Numbered from the stretch's first letter, positions 1 to 9,255 are shown. The stretch: 64,000 nt of DNA from Paeniglutamicibacter psychrophenolicus (GCF_030812255.1 NZ_JAUSSH010000005.1:62001-126000); one strand, 5' to 3'. Numbers and translations: made by a program. Notes: generated from the sequence alone by a model not told the origin.

Positions 1-1
1 C

Positions 2-802
2 CCTGCGCGCGCAGTCTCGCTGGCCGCGGCCACCGACGGCGAGCTGTCCCGAAGCGAATCCTGGGCCGGAGTCCTGTGCAGGCATTCGATCACCGATGTC
101 CTGTCGATTGTTTTCGCGGACAGGTGGGGCATCTGGGGCTGGCTTGATTTGTGGCGTGGCCACGAAGACGGCGTGTTCACCGCCGCCGAGGCGGGCCAGT
201 TGTCATCGCTGGCCCCGGCGATCACCACGGGCCTGCGGCATGGCTCGGCGAGGCAGTTCCAGGCCGGCAACAATGCCGCCCCATCACCCCACCCCCAGGC
301 CGTGCTGGTGCTGGCCGAAAACCTGGGCATCATCAGCCAGACCGATTCCGCGGGCGTCTGGCTGGAGCTGCTGCAGCCCGGGCCCCGCCCGCACCAGGGC
401 ATCCCGGCGGAGGTGCTCAACGTGGCCGCCCAATTGCTGGCCCAGGAGCGCGGCGTCGATGCGCACCCGGCCGGTTCGCTGGTCCATGTGGGGGCCGGGG
501 TTTGGGCGCGATTGTCTGCAACCCGCATGAACACGCCGACGGACAAGGCACCGGCACCCATCGCGGTGACCATCCAGGACGCGTTGCCCGCCGAACGCAT
601 GGCGGTCTTTGGGAGGTGTTTCGCCCTGAGCCCGCGCGAAAGCCAGCTGCTCGGACTTGCCGCGAGCGGATTGGACACCGCCTCTTTGGCCCGGGCCCTG
701 GGCATCGGCAGGTACACCGTGCAGGACGACTTCAAGTCCCTCTTTGCCAAGTGCGGGGTGCAAAGCCGCGGCGCCCTGGTGGCCATGGCCGCCGGCCACT
801 GA
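2..802 (+). CDS. LuxR-type HTH transcriptional regulator, 5' partial
   Basis: The reading frame is open from base 2, so the N-terminus lies outside the window; 266 codons remain before the TGA at 800-802. The visible start of the protein carries an aromatic-rich DRWGIWGWLDLWR segment typical of the sensory half of this actinobacterial LuxR group. The C-terminal ~65 residues form a LuxR/GerE helix-turn-helix that begins at LSPRESQLLGLAASG. The protein is probably a DNA-binding regulator, but its ligand and targets are unknown. A second LuxR protein of similar layout follows 124 bases downstream in the same direction, so the two could be co-transcribed paralogues. The internal ATG at 149 is not a convincing start because the coding frame continues upstream of it. 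Confidence 0.8.
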   Translation, partial: PARAVSLAAATDGELSRSESWAGVLCRHSITDVLSIVFADRWGIWGWLDLWRGHEDGVFTAAEAGQLSSLAPAITTGLRHGSARQFQAGNNAAPSPHPQAVLVLAENLGIISQTDSAGVWLELLQPGPRPHQGIPAEVLNVAAQLLAQERGVDAHPAGSLVHVGAGVWARLSATRMNTPTDKAPAPIAVTIQDALPAERMAVFGRCFALSPRESQLLGLAASGLDTASLARALGIGRYTVQDDFKSLFAKCGVQSRGALVAMAAGH

Positions 803-926
803 CCAGGCGGAGCAACGGCGCATCAGGGGCACCGCCCTCCGCCCCCTCCCGCCCGGGTGTGCGGCAGCGTAGCATGTCCCCCAACGGGTACTTCGTCGCA
901 GCGTGCTTGGGGAGGGGAACAGCTGC

Positions 927-1784
927 ATGGACAGCGCTGACCGCCTTCGTGAACGATGGCTCGACACGGCCGCCGGGATCCTGCAGGAAACGGATCCGGG
1001 AGCGGCCCGGACGCTGCTGCACGATGCCCTACTGGAGTCGTTTCACGCGTTTGCGGCAGTCAGGGCCCCGCTGGCCGCCCGGGGCGGAACCAGCGCTGTT
1101 TCCATCTTCGGGCACTACCCCGTGCTCGACACCGCGGCCTGGGAACTGGCGGCGCAGCGGGCCGGAGCCGACCATCCGATGTTTGCCTACCACAACGCCA
1201 CCGCCGACCCCGCCCCGGTGACCCTGCTGGAGGTCTGCGAGCGAGGCTGGGCGGTCTCCGAGTTCGCGGACTCCATGATCGAGCGGCTCGGCTTGGGCAG
1301 GCACCAGCTCTCGCTGCCGCTGGGCACCGCCGGAACGCAGTCCGCCACCTACGGCTTCGTCAGCGACGGGGCCTACCGGGAGCGTGACCTGGAGTCCGCA
1401 GGTTTCCTCCAGCCGATCGTACGGGGCCTGGATGCGCACATCCGCCTGCTCGAATCCCTGCTGCCCGGACCCGCCCCGGCGGCCGAACCCGAGCGCCCGC
1501 TGACAGCGCGCGAACTGCTGGTCCTGGCCCTGGTTGCCCGGGGCTGCACGGCCCACGGCATTGCCGCGAGGTTGGGCGTCTCGCACCGCACGGTGCACAA
1601 GCACCAGGAAAACCTGTACCGGAAACTGGGCGCGGTGGACCGCCTGTCGGCGGTCCTCCGCGCCCAGCAATGCGGGTTGCTCCCCCTGCAGCCCGCCGGT
1701 GCCGATGACCGTCCCGGAGGTTACTCCGGGAATTCACACACCCCGCTTGACACCGCATCGCCCAGCGCCTGGCCCAGCAGCTGA
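927..1784 (+). CDS. LuxR-type HTH transcriptional regulator
   Basis: This is a 285-residue protein starting at the ATG at 927, nine bases after the strong Shine-Dalgarno GGGGAGGGG; an upstream in-frame GTG at 903 lacks such a site. The C-terminal region, from about residue 195 (PLTARELLVLALVARG), is a LuxR/GerE DNA-binding domain with the recognition-helix segment VSHRTVHKHQENLYRKLG. The N-terminal ~180 residues have no motif I can name and presumably form a sensory domain like that of the preceding LuxR gene. The last ~25 residues are low-complexity and run into the 3' end of the convergent secreted-protein gene (64-base overlap, 1721-1784). The role is inferred from the HTH only. Confidence 0.85.
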   Translation: MDSADRLRERWLDTAAGILQETDPGAARTLLHDALLESFHAFAAVRAPLAARGGTSAVSIFGHYPVLDTAAWELAAQRAGADHPMFAYHNATADPAPVTLLEVCERGWAVSEFADSMIERLGLGRHQLSLPLGTAGTQSATYGFVSDGAYRERDLESAGFLQPIVRGLDAHIRLLESLLPGPAPAAEPERPLTARELLVLALVARGCTAHGIAARLGVSHRTVHKHQENLYRKLGAVDRLSAVLRAQQCGLLPLQPAGADDRPGGYSGNSHTPLDTASPSAWPSS

Positions 1785-2209
1785 TCCAGGGCCTCGATGT
1801 GGTTTTCGATGTAGCCGATGGCACGGCTTTCCTTGCCCGAACCGATCAGTCCCGGGCCCGAGTTCCCGGACTCGTTGGCCCAGGCGGCGAACGAGTTCTC
1901 CGAGATGCTCGAGTTCATGTAGATCAGCGGCACATGCGAGATGCCTTCGGCTTCCATCCACGGCTCCATGTAGGGAACCAGATCGATCTTGCCCACGCAG
2001 TCCGGGGCAACCTCGGCGATGATGAACTGCTCGGCCAGCACATCCAACGGCATCCACCGCCTTTGCTGCAGCTGCTGCGCGTAGGCCGCATCGCTCCACT
2101 GCTTCTTGAAGCATTCGTGTGCCAGCGCCGCCGGCGCCCCCACCACCGCCACCAATGCCACGGCTCCGGTGGCCGCAGCCGCCCGGATCCCCCAAATCCT
2201 GATACCCAC
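1721..2209 (-). CDS. secreted hypothetical protein
   Basis: The protein has 162 residues. The GTG start at 2209 is chosen because GGAGG lies seven bases upstream; the frame also extends to 2422, but without a ribosome site. Residues 1-30 form a signal peptide (short basic start, Ala/Val-rich core, cleavage near APAALA-H). The mature domain has two cysteines near its start and end (HECF..., ...GVCEFPE) and a conserved-looking Trp/Tyr-rich middle. No family is recognised. Its 3' end overlaps the convergent LuxR gene by 64 bases. It is expected to be exported, with function unknown. Confidence 0.65.
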   Translation of the reverse strand: MGIRIWGIRAAAATGAVALVAVVGAPAALAHECFKKQWSDAAYAQQLQQRRWMPLDVLAEQFIIAEVAPDCVGKIDLVPYMEPWMEAEGISHVPLIYMNSSISENSFAAWANESGNSGPGLIGSGKESRAIGYIENHIEALDQLLGQALGDAVSSGVCEFPE

Positions 2210-2516
2210 TTTGATTCCTCCAAGGTTGGTGGCGCGTTCCCTTCGCACCGACAGGCACCAGTCTTCCCCGGGGGCGCGGCCGGGGCCATACGCAGTCGTA
2301 CGTAGCCGGCCGGCAGCGCGGCAACCTGGTCCGAGGCAATCCGGCCGGTGCCGTTGTTCGTGTGCCGCCCCTGAGTATTTCCCGGGCACAGGAATGAAAT
2401 GGGGGGCTCTTCCCTTCCCCACCTATCAGGCAATGGCAAAGTGTCAGATCGGCACGCTAGTCTCAATCGGACACTCGCAACCTTCAACGTCAGCAACCCG
2501 GCGAGAGGACCCGGCC

Positions 2517-3959
2517 ATGACCAGCTCGACAGGCCTAAAGCCCGAAACCATTTCAGCGCGGAAGCTCAGCCAACGGATTGAAGCCTCGTGCGCCAAACAA
2601 CTGTATTGGGTGACCGGCGAATGCAAGAATGCCGTCGAGGGTCGCGGCAATACGTGGACTTTCGACCTGGTATCCAGGGAGGGGAATCTGGAAGCCGGCG
2701 AACGACTTTCAATCATTCCCTGCAAGATCTGGGGCAGCGACGTGACCAGAATTGAAAAGTACCTGAAATCCCAGGGCTCCACCTTGTCCGCCGCGTTGGT
2801 TGATGGCATGAGCCTTGAAGTTCGCGGGGAAACCGATTTTTGGGCGAATTCCCTCAGGCTCCGTGTTTCTGGCATAGGTTCCGGTTTTCGGAGAACCGGC
2901 GCAATGCTTGGCGAACAAAAGCAAACACTTGATGAATTCGTCAAGAGCCATCCGGAATGCAAACGTGCCGTGGTTCCAAACGGGCAGGTCCATCGGAAGG
3001 CCAAGCAAGGAGTCCCTCTCCCCGCTGTGATGCTGGAGGCGGTGACGGTCGTCAGCCCGCAACACTCCCAAGGCAAGAACGACCTGTGGTTTGAGTTGGG
3101 AGATCGTGGCAACAAGCCGGAGATTGTCGACTACAAAAGCATCAACTGGTACCAGGCCAACGCTTGTGTGCGCTTCAGTGAGATTCTCCAAGCAGCCAAG
3201 CAAAATGGCCATGGGATGGTGGCCCTTGTCCGCGGCGGCGGTCATTGGTCGGGCATGCGGGCTTTCCACAGCCGGCAGCTTGCAGAGATCATCTTCACTG
3301 CAGGAATCCCGGTGGTAACCGCCGTGGGACATGCTGATGACGTGTCATTGGCGGACAGGGCAGCCTTGGCTTCATTCGGCACACCGAGCGCACTCGCCGG
3401 AGCCATTGACCAGACCCGCAAGAACCAAAAATCAGAATTCTTCAAAACCCGCGACCAGCGCATGGCAGCCTCCAAACAAGAAGAGCAGGTGCAGGCCGAG
3501 CGACAGATAAAGGACCTCAAGGCGGAACTCGCTGAGGCGACCAGCAACCTAATTGCGATGCGTCAGCACATGGCCGCCAGCGAAACCCAGCATGTTCAAA
3601 CACTTCTCGACATGGCCAGGCGACGGGTCAAGGGGTACTCTCGTCTGGCCACCGGCCTCGTGGTGGGCCTGGCGGTTTCAGTATTATTTGGCGCCAGCGG
3701 TTGGCTGGAATTTTTCGGCGTGGATCCAACGCCTCGAACGGTTCTTGCGACCCAGGGCATCGCGCTCATTGCTGCCTGGGTCATCAGCTGGAGGCTTGAC
3801 ATCGCCCGCGGGAAGCTCCGGCGGCCCGCACCAAGACCGATGCGAGTGCCGCCAACGACAACGGAATGGATGGCCTCCATAAAAAGGGTCCGAACAATTC
3901 GGCGCTTGCGGAATCTCCAGCGGCATGTACCCGCCGAGACCGCGAGTTCCGAGGTCTAG
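2517..3959 (+). CDS. exonuclease VII large subunit (XseA)-like protein with C-terminal coiled coil and two membrane segments
   Basis: The protein has 480 residues and starts at ATG 2517, seven bases after AGAGGA. Residues ~10-125 resemble the N-terminal OB-fold of XseA (ISARKLSQRIE, then YWVTGE). Residues ~170-300 match the ExoVII catalytic domain, with LVRGGG followed by IPVVTAVGHADDVSLAD. That segment keeps the GHxxD motif, although the usual Glu after His is Ala. XseA normally continues as a long helical region that binds several XseB subunits. Here a charged coiled coil (~305-370) leads into two hydrophobic segments (~375-397 and ~412-430) and a basic tail, and no xseB lies nearby. It is probably a diverged, membrane-tethered nuclease-like paralogue; activity is unproven. 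Its stop shares the bases CTAG with the convergent SRAP gene. Confidence 0.7.
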   Translation: MTSSTGLKPETISARKLSQRIEASCAKQLYWVTGECKNAVEGRGNTWTFDLVSREGNLEAGERLSIIPCKIWGSDVTRIEKYLKSQGSTLSAALVDGMSLEVRGETDFWANSLRLRVSGIGSGFRRTGAMLGEQKQTLDEFVKSHPECKRAVVPNGQVHRKAKQGVPLPAVMLEAVTVVSPQHSQGKNDLWFELGDRGNKPEIVDYKSINWYQANACVRFSEILQAAKQNGHGMVALVRGGGHWSGMRAFHSRQLAEIIFTAGIPVVTAVGHADDVSLADRAALASFGTPSALAGAIDQTRKNQKSEFFKTRDQRMAASKQEEQVQAERQIKDLKAELAEATSNLIAMRQHMAASETQHVQTLLDMARRRVKGYSRLATGLVVGLAVSVLFGASGWLEFFGVDPTPRTVLATQGIALIAAWVISWRLDIARGKLRRPAPRPMRVPPTTTEWMASIKRVRTIRRLRNLQRHVPAETASSEV

Positions 3960-4711
3960 AACAGCCCGGTGTGCTCCTCGACGAGTTCGGGCCCGTCGTT
4001 GCGGACATTGCCGACCGCGGAATCAACCTCGCGCAACTCCCAGCCGGAGGCAACCTCATCGACACCGGCTCGCACCATCTCCACCAGCTCGGCCGCGTTC
4101 TTGTCCTCGGGATCCAGCCATTCGGCCATGGTGTCCTTTGACAGCGGGATCGGCAACCGGTCATGCAACCCATGCAGTTGCGCCAGCACCTCGGGTTCCG
4201 CATCGGCGTCCGGGGACGGGCAGGTGAGGATCGTGGTGGAGAGCAGCCACTGGTCCGGGTCGCCATCCTCCTTGGCCGGGTCCTTCCACCATTCGTAGAG
4301 CCCGGCAAAGAAGATCAAGGATTCGTCGGCCGGGTGGACGTAGAACGGGCGCTTCTTGGCCTTGGGTGTGTCCCCGGCCAACCATTCGTAGTACCCCTCG
4401 GCCGGGACCGCGCAGCGCCGGGCCTTCACAGCGGCGCGGAAAGTCGGCTTCTCGGTCACAGTCTCGCTGCGGGCATTGAACGCGCGCACGCCCACGGACG
4501 CTTCCTTGGCCCACCCCGGCACCAGTCCCCATTTGGCCACATGCACCTGCCGGTGTACCTCCCCATCGATGAGCCGCTCCAGCACAATCGGCACGTCGGT
4601 GGTCGGGGCGACGTTCCAGGACTGCCGCAGCTCGAGGTTTGCATCCGCTTCGGCCTCGGCCTCTGCGACCAGGTCTCCAATGGCCTTGGCCATCACGTAT
4701 CTACCGCACAT
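3956..4711 (-). CDS. SOS response-associated peptidase (SRAP / YedK-HMCES family)
   Basis: The protein has 251 residues. The start is placed at 4711 so that mature Cys2 follows Met1 (MCGRYV), as the family requires; the upstream ATG at 4720 would add three residues and block the active cysteine. The family forms a thiazolidine DNA-protein crosslink between Cys2 and abasic sites in single-stranded DNA. The other expected residues are present: Asn in FNARSE, Glu in EGYYEW and His in LHDRLPIPL. Length is normal. It is a protector of abasic sites at replication forks by family knowledge. It converges on the XseA-like gene with a four-base stop overlap. A promoter would lie in the 4712-5239 gap. 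Confidence 0.93.
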   Translation of the reverse strand: MCGRYVMAKAIGDLVAEAEAEADANLELRQSWNVAPTTDVPIVLERLIDGEVHRQVHVAKWGLVPGWAKEASVGVRAFNARSETVTEKPTFRAAVKARRCAVPAEGYYEWLAGDTPKAKKRPFYVHPADESLIFFAGLYEWWKDPAKEDGDPDQWLLSTTILTCPSPDADAEPEVLAQLHGLHDRLPIPLSKDTMAEWLDPEDKNAAELVEMVRAGVDEVASGWELREVDSAVGNVRNDGPELVEEHTGLF

Positions 4712-5239
4712 CCCCACCACCCCTTCTTGTTGAATTTCACATTCTCACAACAGTTCCGGGCCCTTGGCGCCGCGGCCCCACTGCACCCATAGACACCGTA
4801 TCGTTTACGCGGTTCCGCCGAAACGTCGCCGCGCCACCTCCCGGATATGTGGGCTTGTTCGGTTCGCTGGCTTGCGCCGATGACACCGTGCGGAAAATAT
4901 GGAATCCGTCTGTCGCATCCGGGCGTCTTCAGATCTTGTTCCATCGAGGGCCCGGGCATTTTCGCGGGCAACGCATACGGGGGACCAAACGTTCTGATAT
5001 TTCAAAGAGACAAGCCAACAATTGATTTGTCCGAATAGTCACCCCATCGGAACGCTCCGAAATTCCGAGCCGGACAAACCGCTTGCGGGACGAAGCAACG
5101 GATTCGGCTACGAAGATGCGCGCTTCCTGGTTTCCCGATTGCAGCGGACGCTCAAAGTCTCGCCAAACTCGATGATCTGTGCTCTTCTTAAGGCCAGTCC
5201 GTCAGTTGAAACGTCCAGTTACTCGATGGAAAGGGCAAG
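4712..5239. other. intergenic region without a convincing gene
   Basis: These 528 bases separate the divergent SRAP and serine protease genes. Short open frames on both strands lack ribosome sites and codon bias. The region presumably holds both promoters. GGAAAGG at 5228-5234 is the likely ribosome site of the protease gene. No RNA gene or repeat was recognised. Confidence 0.5.
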
Positions 5240-6097
5240 ATGATGAAACATCCCCTCAGAAGGTTGGCGCTTGTCGTAGCGGCAACGCTCACACTCGTCA
5301 TGGGCGGTGCGTTGCCGGCACCGGCCGTCACGGGCGGCCAGCCGGACGGCAGCGGTCACCCCAACGTCGGCCTGATCGTTTTCTACGACTTGGCGGACGG
5401 CCTCCGGTATCGGTGCTCGGCGACGCTGATTTCACCGACGGTGCTGATCACAGCGGCGCACTGCACCGAGGGAACCGCCGGGGTGACGCTGGTGACCTTC
5501 GAATCAGTGATCGCGGAGGAACCGCCGAGTCCGTTACCCGCGGCAGCGGATCCGGGCATCGGCTACACCCCTGATGAGCTCGAAGCGGCCGGTTATCTGT
5601 GGGGAACACCGATAGCGCATCCCGAATATTCGGATTTCACGGATATGGCCAACTGGAACGACGTGGGAATCATCGTGCTCGATGAGCCGGTCACCAACAT
5701 CGCCCCGGCGGTGCTCACTCCGGTGAATTACCTGGACCGGTTCGGGCAGCCCGTTTTGAACCGGACGATCTTCGAGGTCGTCGGCTACGGCACCGAGGTG
5801 CGCAAGCCGGAGACCGGTCCGCAGAAGCCGCAGCCGATGTCCTACCCGTTGATCCGCCGCTACACCACATCTCCTGGACAGAAGCTCACTCCGCAGATCC
5901 TCCAGCTTCAGGGCAACCCCAACGATAATCGCGGCGGTGGCGGGACCTGCTTCGGAGACTCCGGTGGTCCTGTCTTCCTCAACGGCTACCTCGTGGCAGT
6001 GACCAGTTATACCTATACCTCGAACTGCCGTTACCTCGGTGGGTATCAGCGGGTGGACATCCCCGTGGTGCAGGACTGGCTGGCCCCCTACCTGTAA
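5240..6097 (+). CDS. secreted trypsin-like serine protease (S1 family)
   Basis: This 285-residue preprotein begins with a double Met; ATG 5243 is equally possible. Residues 1-30 are a signal peptide (MMKHPLRRLALVVAATLTLV) with a cleavage site near ALPAPA-V, after which VTGGQPDG resembles the IVGG start of an activated trypsin-fold chain. The catalytic triad is visible: His74 in TAAHC, Asp141 in NDVGIIVLD and Ser241 in FGDSGGPVF. Cysteines flank the His and Ser motifs. The protein should act outside the cell as an endopeptidase of unknown specificity. A perfect 14-bp hairpin 65 bases after the stop probably ends the transcript, making this a single-gene unit. Confidence 0.92.
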   Translation: MMKHPLRRLALVVAATLTLVMGGALPAPAVTGGQPDGSGHPNVGLIVFYDLADGLRYRCSATLISPTVLITAAHCTEGTAGVTLVTFESVIAEEPPSPLPAAADPGIGYTPDELEAAGYLWGTPIAHPEYSDFTDMANWNDVGIIVLDEPVTNIAPAVLTPVNYLDRFGQPVLNRTIFEVVGYGTEVRKPETGPQKPQPMSYPLIRRYTTSPGQKLTPQILQLQGNPNDNRGGGGTCFGDSGGPVFLNGYLVAVTSYTYTSNCRYLGGYQRVDIPVVQDWLAPYL

Positions 6098-6161
6098 CTA
6101 GCCCCGGACTCCACAACGGTTGAAGCGTTGCCTTCGTGTGCGTAGGCAGCCGGCTTGCCGA

Positions 6162-6201
6162 GCCAGGTGCCCTCCTCTGTGTTCAGGGGAGGGCACCTGG
6201 C
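6162..6201 (+). terminator. intrinsic terminator hairpin after the serine protease gene
   Basis: Perfect 14-bp inverted repeat: arms 6162-6175 and 6188-6201, loop of 12 bases, followed by TTACTTT. It lies 65 bases after the protease stop. The T-run is short, as is common in high-GC actinobacteria. Confidence 0.75.
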
Positions 6202-6621
6202 TTACTTTGGGCTGGGTCGTTTCCCATCTTGTGCTGAGACAAATCTGAGATGGAAGCCAAGGGGCACAGCGCTGTCAAATTTTTTACGGGTCCAAGGCCT
6301 TAAGCAGGGCCTTAGCGTCCTTCTTCCTCACCCGGGCATCCCTGTCCACCGAGACGACGAGAGACCCCGGAAAACGACAGTCAGGTCATCGTGATTTTAG
6401 TCCGGCAAGGACCACATCTGCGACGGATTCGCTCGGCGTTGGGAACGAGCCCGAATGCGTCACACTCGGCAGACGCATCCAGGGCGGATTCGGACGCCGC
6501 TACTTCCGTGAAGCGGAGAGGATGCCTACCCTCGGATCGTGGGCGACTCAAACGCAACCGCCGTCCGGCTGGTTGTCGGTTCGTTGAAAACGCACTGCGC
6601 GCATCAAGGGAGAGCAACTAG
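6202..6621. other. intergenic region upstream of the DHFR-like gene
   Basis: About 420 bases are more AT-rich than the neighbours near 6270-6420. Small open frames on both strands (about 76-79 codons) show no domain. GGGAGA at 6608-6613 is the ribosome site of the next gene. Nothing else was recognised. Confidence 0.4.
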
Positions 6622-7191
6622 ATGAGATCACTTCGATACTCGATCAACGTCACGCTGGACGGCTGCTGCCATCACGAGGCGGGGCTTCCCCCGGACGAGG
6701 AGTCGATGCGCTACTGGACCGCCGAGATGGAGCGAGCCGATGCCCTGCTGTTCGGCCGGGTGACCTACCAGATGATGGAGTCGGCGTGGCGGAAGCCGTC
6801 CACCGGCACGTGGCCCGGCTGGGTGGAAGGGTGGCAGGTCCCGTTCGCCGAGGCCATCGACCGGGCGAAGAAGTACGTCGTGTCGAGCACGCTTGGCCGG
6901 GTCGATTGGAATGCCGAGCTGCTGCGAGGCGACTTGGGGCAAGCGGTGCAGCGGCTCAAGCAGGAGCCAGGCGAGGGCCTGTGGGTTGGTGGCGTGACGC
7001 TCCCCCTGGCGCTGGCGGATCTGGGACTGATCGACGAGTACGAGTTCCTCGTGCAGCCGGTCCTTGCCGGACATGGGCCGACGTTGCTCGCCGGTCTGCG
7101 CGAGCGTATCCAGCTCGAGCTCGTGGATCGCCATGAGTTCCGGTCGGGGGCGATCGCCCTTCGATACCGGCCTACGCGAGCAACGGCTTGA
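6622..7191 (+). CDS. dihydrofolate reductase family protein (RibD C-terminal domain type)
   Basis: The protein has 189 residues, with ATG 6622 preceded by GGGAGAG. It matches the small stand-alone RibD_C/DHFR-like fold: it starts with RSLRYSINVTLDG, has ALLFGRVTYQMMESAW where the pyridine-nucleotide-binding strand and helix sit, and ends with the LGLIDEYEFLVQPVLAGHG motif. Members are NADPH-dependent reductases of mostly unknown substrate, and not necessarily folate enzymes. No partner gene is adjacent; the next gene is convergent. A second family member is encoded at 24186-24821. Confidence 0.88.
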   Translation: MRSLRYSINVTLDGCCHHEAGLPPDEESMRYWTAEMERADALLFGRVTYQMMESAWRKPSTGTWPGWVEGWQVPFAEAIDRAKKYVVSSTLGRVDWNAELLRGDLGQAVQRLKQEPGEGLWVGGVTLPLALADLGLIDEYEFLVQPVLAGHGPTLLAGLRERIQLELVDRHEFRSGAIALRYRPTRATA

Positions 7192-7484
7192 CGTGATTTG
7201 TCCCGGCACGTTGACCGCTGCCCCGCGACGAAGCAACGGTTCACGCGCCTGGGATGAACCCTTCGTTCTCGGCCGCCAGCGGAAACGCTTGGGACAGGGC
7301 CCCCGACCCCGACGACTTCATCGATGCCCAAGCCATAACCACACACGCGGCACCCGAACGACTCCAGGAGCGTCCCGTGTGACGTTCCCCTTACGGGAGC
7401 CGACTCCCTGGACACAAATCAAACGGACGAGCTGAATTTTGCGGTTGGATTCGAGGTTTAGATCTGCCTTTCCCTGTTCGGTGG
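7192..7484. other. intergenic region, nothing recognised
   Basis: About 290 bases lie between the DHFR-like gene and the frameshifted 3' end of the convergent PhzF gene. No gene, hairpin with a T-run or repeat was found. Confidence 0.4.
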
Positions 7485-8330
7485 TCACCAGGACACGGTG
7501 CCAATGATCCCGGAAACGGAGTCTCCCCCGACCCAGATGTCCTCGCCGATATGTTCAATATGGATTCGGCCACGGCACTGCCACTCTTTTCCCCTGGACC
7601 GCGGTGTAGGCATGCGGGGCTTTCCCCGCAGGTATCAGCCACTGGGCCATCGCCGCATTCAGGCTCCCCGTGACTGGCTCTTCCCCGAGCGAGTTCATGG
7701 ATGTAAGCGCCCGAACCTCGAATCCTGCATCGGCACCCGCAGGGCGGGGACCAATGAGCCCGATCTTGGGGAAACCTCCGACGGTAGCCATGGGAGGCTC
7801 AGCGTCGAGCGCGCTTTCGGCATCGGCAAGCAGCAGGGCCACCCATCCCGGCCCGTTGTCCGTCCAGCATCCTTCGATCACGGCATCGGAATCCAGCTTG
7901 AGTGCCTTCGCGATCAGACCGATGTCCGATTCATCCAGCGCGTCGCTTCTCACCAGTGGCGGCGCGGCAAAGGCCAAGCGGCCGCCGTCTTGGCGTACGC
8001 GAACCAATCCGGCGCCGCATTCTTGTACGTTCTGCTCATGGGACTGCGGGGTGCCGCCGTGATCCAGCCAGACACGTGCCGATCCGAGAGTCGGATGGCC
8101 GGCGAAGGGCAGCTCATTGACCGGAGTGAAGATCCTGGCCCGGTAGTCGGCGGCCGTGGTTGTGGGTTCAAGCAGAAACGTTGTTTCGCTCAGGTTTGTC
8201 CAACGGGCAAATGCCGCCAACTGCTTTTCGCTTAAGCCGTCGGCTCCGTGAACCACGGCTACGGGATTGCCCTGCGTCAATTCGGAAGTGAACACATCTA
8301 TCTGGCTATACGGAAACGCTCGTCGCCCAT
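7485..8330 (-). pseudogene. PhzF family isomerase/epimerase homologue, frame-disrupted
   Basis: Most of the protein reads normally in one frame, from FPYSQIDVFTSELTQGNPVAVV through NLSETTFLL and NELPFAGHPTLGSA to VTGSLNAAMAQWLIPAG, which are the PhzF-family blocks. That frame stops at 7555. The expected C-terminal strand (RIHIEHIGEDIWVGGDSVSG) follows in another frame and ends at 7485. One extra base in the A/G-rich stretch around 7580-7592 explains the shift. The 5' end is also odd: the best ATG (8330, MGDERFR) is out of frame with the body, so a second indel near 8310 is likely. PhzF-fold enzymes catalyse isomerisations. The gene is either a true pseudogene or carries two sequence errors. 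Confidence 0.7.
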
Positions 8331-8586
8331 TCGTGGTTGGGAAGCAAGTCCCGGCTTTGTGCCGAGGACGGCAATGGACTGAAAATCCATGCAACCCAAT
8401 TCCAAGCAGCATCACCATCGCCGGAATAGGCAAGCCGTGTCAATTTTCGCCACGCGAGAGCAGCACCCACAGCAAGAACCCGGCCACCCGCCGCCGCGGC
8501 AACAGCCCCGTCCTTCGCCGCAGCGGACCGAGTATGCCGGCGCACGGCTAGTGCATTTTTCCGAGATGCAGGGGATAATTCCGTCC

Positions 8587-9084
8587 ATGAGCAGAACGGA
8601 AAACGGTAAGCCGGAGGTCCGAAAACCTGCCGCACGCCTTGCGGCGCCGGTCGACACCACCATCACGCTGCCGGAATCCATGACCGGAAGGGCAAGCCCC
8701 GCCAAAGCGGCGGTCGGCGACAAGCCGGTCTTCGCCTACCTCGCGAGCCTCCCGCAGCCACAGCGCGGCATCGCCGAGGCGGTCGATGCGCTGGCCGCCA
8801 AGACCCTGCCCGACCTGCAGCGCTCGGTGAAATGGGGCATGGCGTACTACGGCGTCGGCGACGGGTGGTGCTTCAGCTGCGGCGGCTTTGCCCGGCACGT
8901 CAAGCTCATGTTCGTCAACGGCACGGCCTTGGAACCCGTACCGCCGGTGACGCCGGTGGGGATGGGCAAGGCGACGCGAGGCGTGGAGCTTGAATCCACT
9001 GACGACATCGATGAGCCACGGATCGTGGAGTGGATGAAACAGGTTACCTCGGTGCCGGGTGTTGGCGGAGCCAGGAAACACTGA
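8587..9084 (+). CDS. DUF1801 domain protein
   Basis: The protein has 165 residues from ATG 8587, with AGGGGAT about 11 bases upstream; longer in-frame starts lack a site. After a ~45-residue polar N-terminus it shows the DUF1801 (YdhG-like) pattern: VFAYLASLPQPQRGIAEAVDAL, then SVKWGMAYYGVGDGWCFSCGG and HVKLMFVNGTALEP. The fold is small and its biochemical role is not established. It stands alone between the PhzF pseudogene and the thiol/formaldehyde module. Confidence 0.8.
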   Translation: MSRTENGKPEVRKPAARLAAPVDTTITLPESMTGRASPAKAAVGDKPVFAYLASLPQPQRGIAEAVDALAAKTLPDLQRSVKWGMAYYGVGDGWCFSCGGFARHVKLMFVNGTALEPVPPVTPVGMGKATRGVELESTDDIDEPRIVEWMKQVTSVPGVGGARKH

Positions 9085-9255
9085 AGGCGGTGTTGTCTCC
9101 AAGGAATCGTTCGCCGGAGATTGCTGGCTCATGAGCCGAACGGCACCAAAAGCAGTTGAGGTCCCCGGGCCACCCGCCACGGAGCAGGTTGGCATGCGCC
9201 GGCGGGGCACGCGCGCTTCCCGGCTGCACGTGAAGGAACCTGAAATAAGACTCGC

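Noticed and set aside
5022-5243. A 73-codon plus-strand ORF ending inside the protease start
   Set aside because: No ribosome site or domain, and it overlaps the likely protease promoter and ribosome site.
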